Below the pieces are notes generated by a model. It saw only the letters and a program-made list of their open reading frames with translations, searched no databases and was not told where the DNA came from. DNA of 64,000 nucleotides, taken from assembly GCF_019097595.1 (NCBI RefSeq), contig NC_080720.1, forward strand, positions 27,329,352-27,393,351, read 5' to 3'. Each line of letters opens with the position of its first letter. The stretch's first letter is position 1. Positions 61,281 through 64,000 of the stretch are shown here, piece after piece. The stretch is from Hemibagrus wyckioides (lineage: Eukaryota > Chordata > Actinopteri > Siluriformes > Bagridae). Position numbers and translations under genes: made by a program.

Positions 61281-61876
61281 CACACACAATGCCAAAGGAA
61301 TGTCTATTTGATAACGTGTAAAAGAAAAGGCCTGTGCGACAGGAATCAGACTTTATCAAGACGGCGAGACGGCTCAATCGATTAAATTGTTGCGCGTTCA
61401 GTTTTGAATCAGGGAGACCGGATCGCAAATATTTAGTCTACTTTAAAACTGGGAATCTGACATTAACTGACAGTTTGGTGTGAAAACATAGCCTTGTCTG
61501 ATACTAATTTCCTGAACCAAATGTCCTTTTAAAACCATGATCATGACCTGTAAAGCATTATATAACATGCCCTATAACGTTCCATATACAGTCACAACTC
61601 ATGCTTGCTTTTGCATTTTACTACCCCTGAATCACTGAAACCTTGTCTGTTTTTTTTTTCTTTATCTTTTCCACTGCCAAATCTTGCATTAAGAGCTTGT
61701 TAAGGCTTGCTCTGTACATTTCTGAGTAGTTGACAGCCCCTAGCCCCTTCCTTTAGCATTTCGATTTGCCATGGTAGTTGCAAGGGGAAAAAAGCAGATT
61801 GGTTGTCATAGTAACAATGCCAATCCAATCGAATTTACACCAAACTTACACCAAAACTTGGTCAAAGTTTCTTAAA

Positions 61877-62380
61877 CACTATATGGCAATAAGGTTTGTG
61901 GACACCTGATCATCACATATGTGGTTCTTCCTCAAACTGCTGCCAAAAAGCTGGAAGCTCACAATTGCACAGGATGTTTTTGTATGCTATAGCGTTACAA
62001 TTTCCCTTCACTGGAACTCAAACCTGTTCCAGCATGACAATGACCCTGTAAACAAACTGTGGTCTATAAAGACGTGGTTTGCCAAGGTCAGAGTGGAAGA
62101 ACTCGAGTGTCCTGCACAGAGTCCTGACCTCAACCCAACTGAACACTTCTGGAATTAACTGGACGGTCTGACCACCCCAGACCTTCTCGTCCAACATCAG
62201 TGCCTGACCTCACTAACATTCTTGTGGCTGAATGGGCAGAAATCCCTGTAGCCACGCTCCAAAATCCAAAAGCTTTCCCAGAAGAGTGAAGCTTATTATA
62301 ACAGCAGGGGCTAAATCTGGAATGAGATGTTTAACAAGCACAAATGGGTATGAGGGTCACAAACCTTTGCTGATATAGTG
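61877..62380 (+). mobile_element. 504-bp non-autonomous Tc1/mariner-type element
   Basis: Bounded by CACTATATGGC and its inverse ATATAGTG. Internally it translates to FQHDNDPVNKLWSIKTWF and [16 protein letters not shown], the two catalytic regions of a DDE transposase, with most of the N-terminal part deleted and a stop after FWN. It is the family relative of the element at the end of the tandem array. Confidence 0.85.
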
Positions 62381-62537
62381 GACTTCCTAGACACACAGCC
62401 CAAATTCCCTTTTGTCATTCACCAGTTAGTTGACATTCAGAAATCAGGGACTGGCCATAAAAATAGCTACATGCTTGAAAGTCCCCATAAACATTTCTGA
62501 GCTAATAATTATGACGCATGAACCAACTACAGCTGTA

Positions 62538-62559
62538 AAAAAAAAAAAAAAAAAAAAAC
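62538..62559. repeat. poly(A) run
   Basis: A tract between two transposon remnants. Confidence 0.9.
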
Positions 62560-62639
62560 CTGCCTGGATGATTACACAAGTGTATTCTACCCTCACGCAC
62601 ACTGAGGTGAATAGTTAGAGAAGGTAAAATGTCTCAAGG

Positions 62640-63110
62640 ATGACAGTTGGTCAGAGACTTCAGAGGCGTCACAGAATCTCCAAATGCACAATCAGTCACC
62701 AGCAAACTATTTGGAGGGTGTTCCAGCAGAAAAGCTTTGCTTTCATCTAACCGCAAAAGTAAGTGCATGGAGTATGACTGGAAGCAGGGTCTATGGTCAA
62801 CTGAAACAAGCATGGTGAAGCGTCTTCGACATTGTGGGGGTGTTTCCTCCCACCTCGAAAGGCATGACATCACAGGCTCCATAAAATACAAAGAGATGTT
62901 CAAATAAAAATCTGACTCCTTACAAAAAGTCATCACTGACTCATGGTTGGATTTTCCAGAATATAAAATGGTTCATAGGCCACAGAATCGAGATTTTGAC
63001 ATAGTCCCCTGATCTAAACTCCATTTGAGTGTGCTGAAGAGGAGAGATCACAAAAGAAAACCTGGGGAGAACTCTGGAGAGATTGTCTGATTGTTAAAGA
63101 TTCCTGGCTC
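62640..63110 (+). mobile_element. strongly decayed Tc1-like remnant
   Basis: Fragments in mixed frames recall Tc1 transposase (a GG.SS-like stretch near 62830 and a CCCCTGATCTAAACTCCATT stretch near 63005, equivalent to SPDLNSI). Assignment is tentative. Confidence 0.4.
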
Positions 63111-63699
63111 GGTATCTGAAGATTAATAATATTCTTATTTAATATCTTCATATGACAAACACCTTAAAACACTAAAAATACAGGAAAATAAAAAATGTTC
63201 ACTTTACCGAGTTTAATATCATTTAGCTTGACCCTCGATTGGAGCCGAGATGTCATTAGCTCGACCACCAATTTGTAATAGAATTTTATTATATCATTTT
63301 CATACCGCAATGTTGCTGACCTCTCGATTCTGATTGGCTAGAAGCAGTTGCTTGATTTTCCATTACAGCAGCTCTGACAATAGTGCCAGCAGCACATCAA
63401 AGGTTTATATCACTGCGCTTTGCATATTAATGTTGTTATTTGTATAGTAACATACTCCTCATACACATCACATAACTTGTGTAAAAGTGTTTCCTTTAAA
63501 TATAACACAGTATTGTGCTATTTGAATAATGTTTGCTACAGCTCTTCACATCATGCCAAAGTCGGGTTCTAAAATCTTTATCAATGTGCCTGTTGTTAAT
63601 GCTCTTTGATTCCAGGTGATGCGTTTCCTTTTGAAACAGGAAGTGAGGACGCGTGGAAGTGCTTGACAGTTTTACAGAACAGCCCCTAACTGTCGGGAT

Positions 63700-63870
63700 A
63701 TGCGAAAGTTTAGCGAGAGTGTTTTGACACCTGGCTGCGTTAACCAGGACAATATGTTAGATGAGGAGTTGCGTGTTTTCGGAGTTTTGCTGTACGTGTC
63801 TTTATCCGAGATCAACCGTCGATGGCGACAAAGAGCTTCAGGGTCATCACCGAGTGACATCTGTCTCTGA
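63700..63870 (+). CDS. 56-codon ORF of unknown nature
   Basis: ATG at 63700 after a GC-richer stretch with AGGAAGTG (ETS-like). Translation starts MRKFSESVLTPGCVNQDN and is mixed and hydrophilic with no low complexity. A GTACGT donor-like site lies inside. It could be a small gene, a first exon of a gene to the right, or chance. It is not the missing PPP1R12C exon, which would lie on the minus strand. Confidence 0.2.
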   Translation: MRKFSESVLTPGCVNQDNMLDEELRVFGVLLYVSLSEINRRWRQRASGSSPSDICL

Positions 63871-64000
63871 GTGATAGGCTTATAGCTAAAGAGTTAGGGT
63901 TAATTAAGCGTTACACAACTTTACAAAGATCTTACTTATTGTGTAAAGTTTGTAAAAAATCATGATCTGAGGAATCGATTCTCTGGCACTGAACACCCTC

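Noticed and set aside
63672..63860. Missing first exon of PPP1R12C
   Set aside because: The minus-strand frame there lacks the basic N-terminal region expected before RVRF and has no donor of the needed phase.

Overview
The window looks like nuclear DNA of a ray-finned fish. The evidence is an intron-rich vertebrate gene (PPP1R12C), many microsatellites, remnants of several Tc1/mariner-type transposons, a LINE fragment and repeat types typical of teleosts. An otophysan such as a catfish or relative is a guess from the repeat flavour only. There are no prokaryotic features, rRNA, tRNA or CRISPR.

Region 1 (1-30752) is a head-to-tail tandem array of a unit of about 12.09 kb. Two units are complete (1-12082 and 12083-24173). 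A third (24174-30752) stops abruptly inside a small transposon remnant. The units are almost identical. They differ by a few substitutions, a 99-bp in-frame insertion in unit 2, a minisatellite about 90 bp shorter in unit 2, a 2-nt deletion in unit 3, and a 93-bp transposon segment present only in unit 3. Each unit carries a well-formed but unrecognised three-exon gene: a promoter with CRE-like, CCAAT, GC and TATA-like boxes, a first ATG, three exons whose splice phases agree, a stop and an AATAAA signal. It would encode an acidic, Ser/Pro-repeat protein of about 248 residues (281 in unit 2). Each complete unit also carries a truncated copy of this gene, a short and a long CAGATACAGG-type minisatellite, and a second GC-rich promoter-like segment with palindromes.

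Region 2 (about 31.8-39.2 kb) holds a second unrecognised family on the minus strand. Two paralogous genes, A (38.2-35.9 kb) and B (34.65-32.85 kb), have three small coding exons that are all phase 0. They encode very acidic proteins with EQMDVD-type repeats. A degenerate third piece lies at 31.8-32.08 kb. The blocks arose by segmental duplication and include LINE-derived sequence. Inside gene A, a duplicated exon block has lost its exon, and a long (AAAG)n tract sits in its place.

Region 3 (43.9-59.3 kb, minus strand) is the PPP1R12C orthologue, a myosin phosphatase targeting subunit. Nineteen exons can be placed exactly: the PP1-binding RVRF motif and ankyrin repeats, the regulatory linker, two RRST phosphosites, and the C-terminal leucine zipper with its stop. 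The first exon was not found and probably lies to the right of the window. Introns contain Tc1 remnants and microsatellites.

Region 4 (59.3-64 kb) is presumably intron 1 or upstream DNA of PPP1R12C. It contains decayed Tc1/mariner transposases, an interspersed repeat and one short unassigned ORF.
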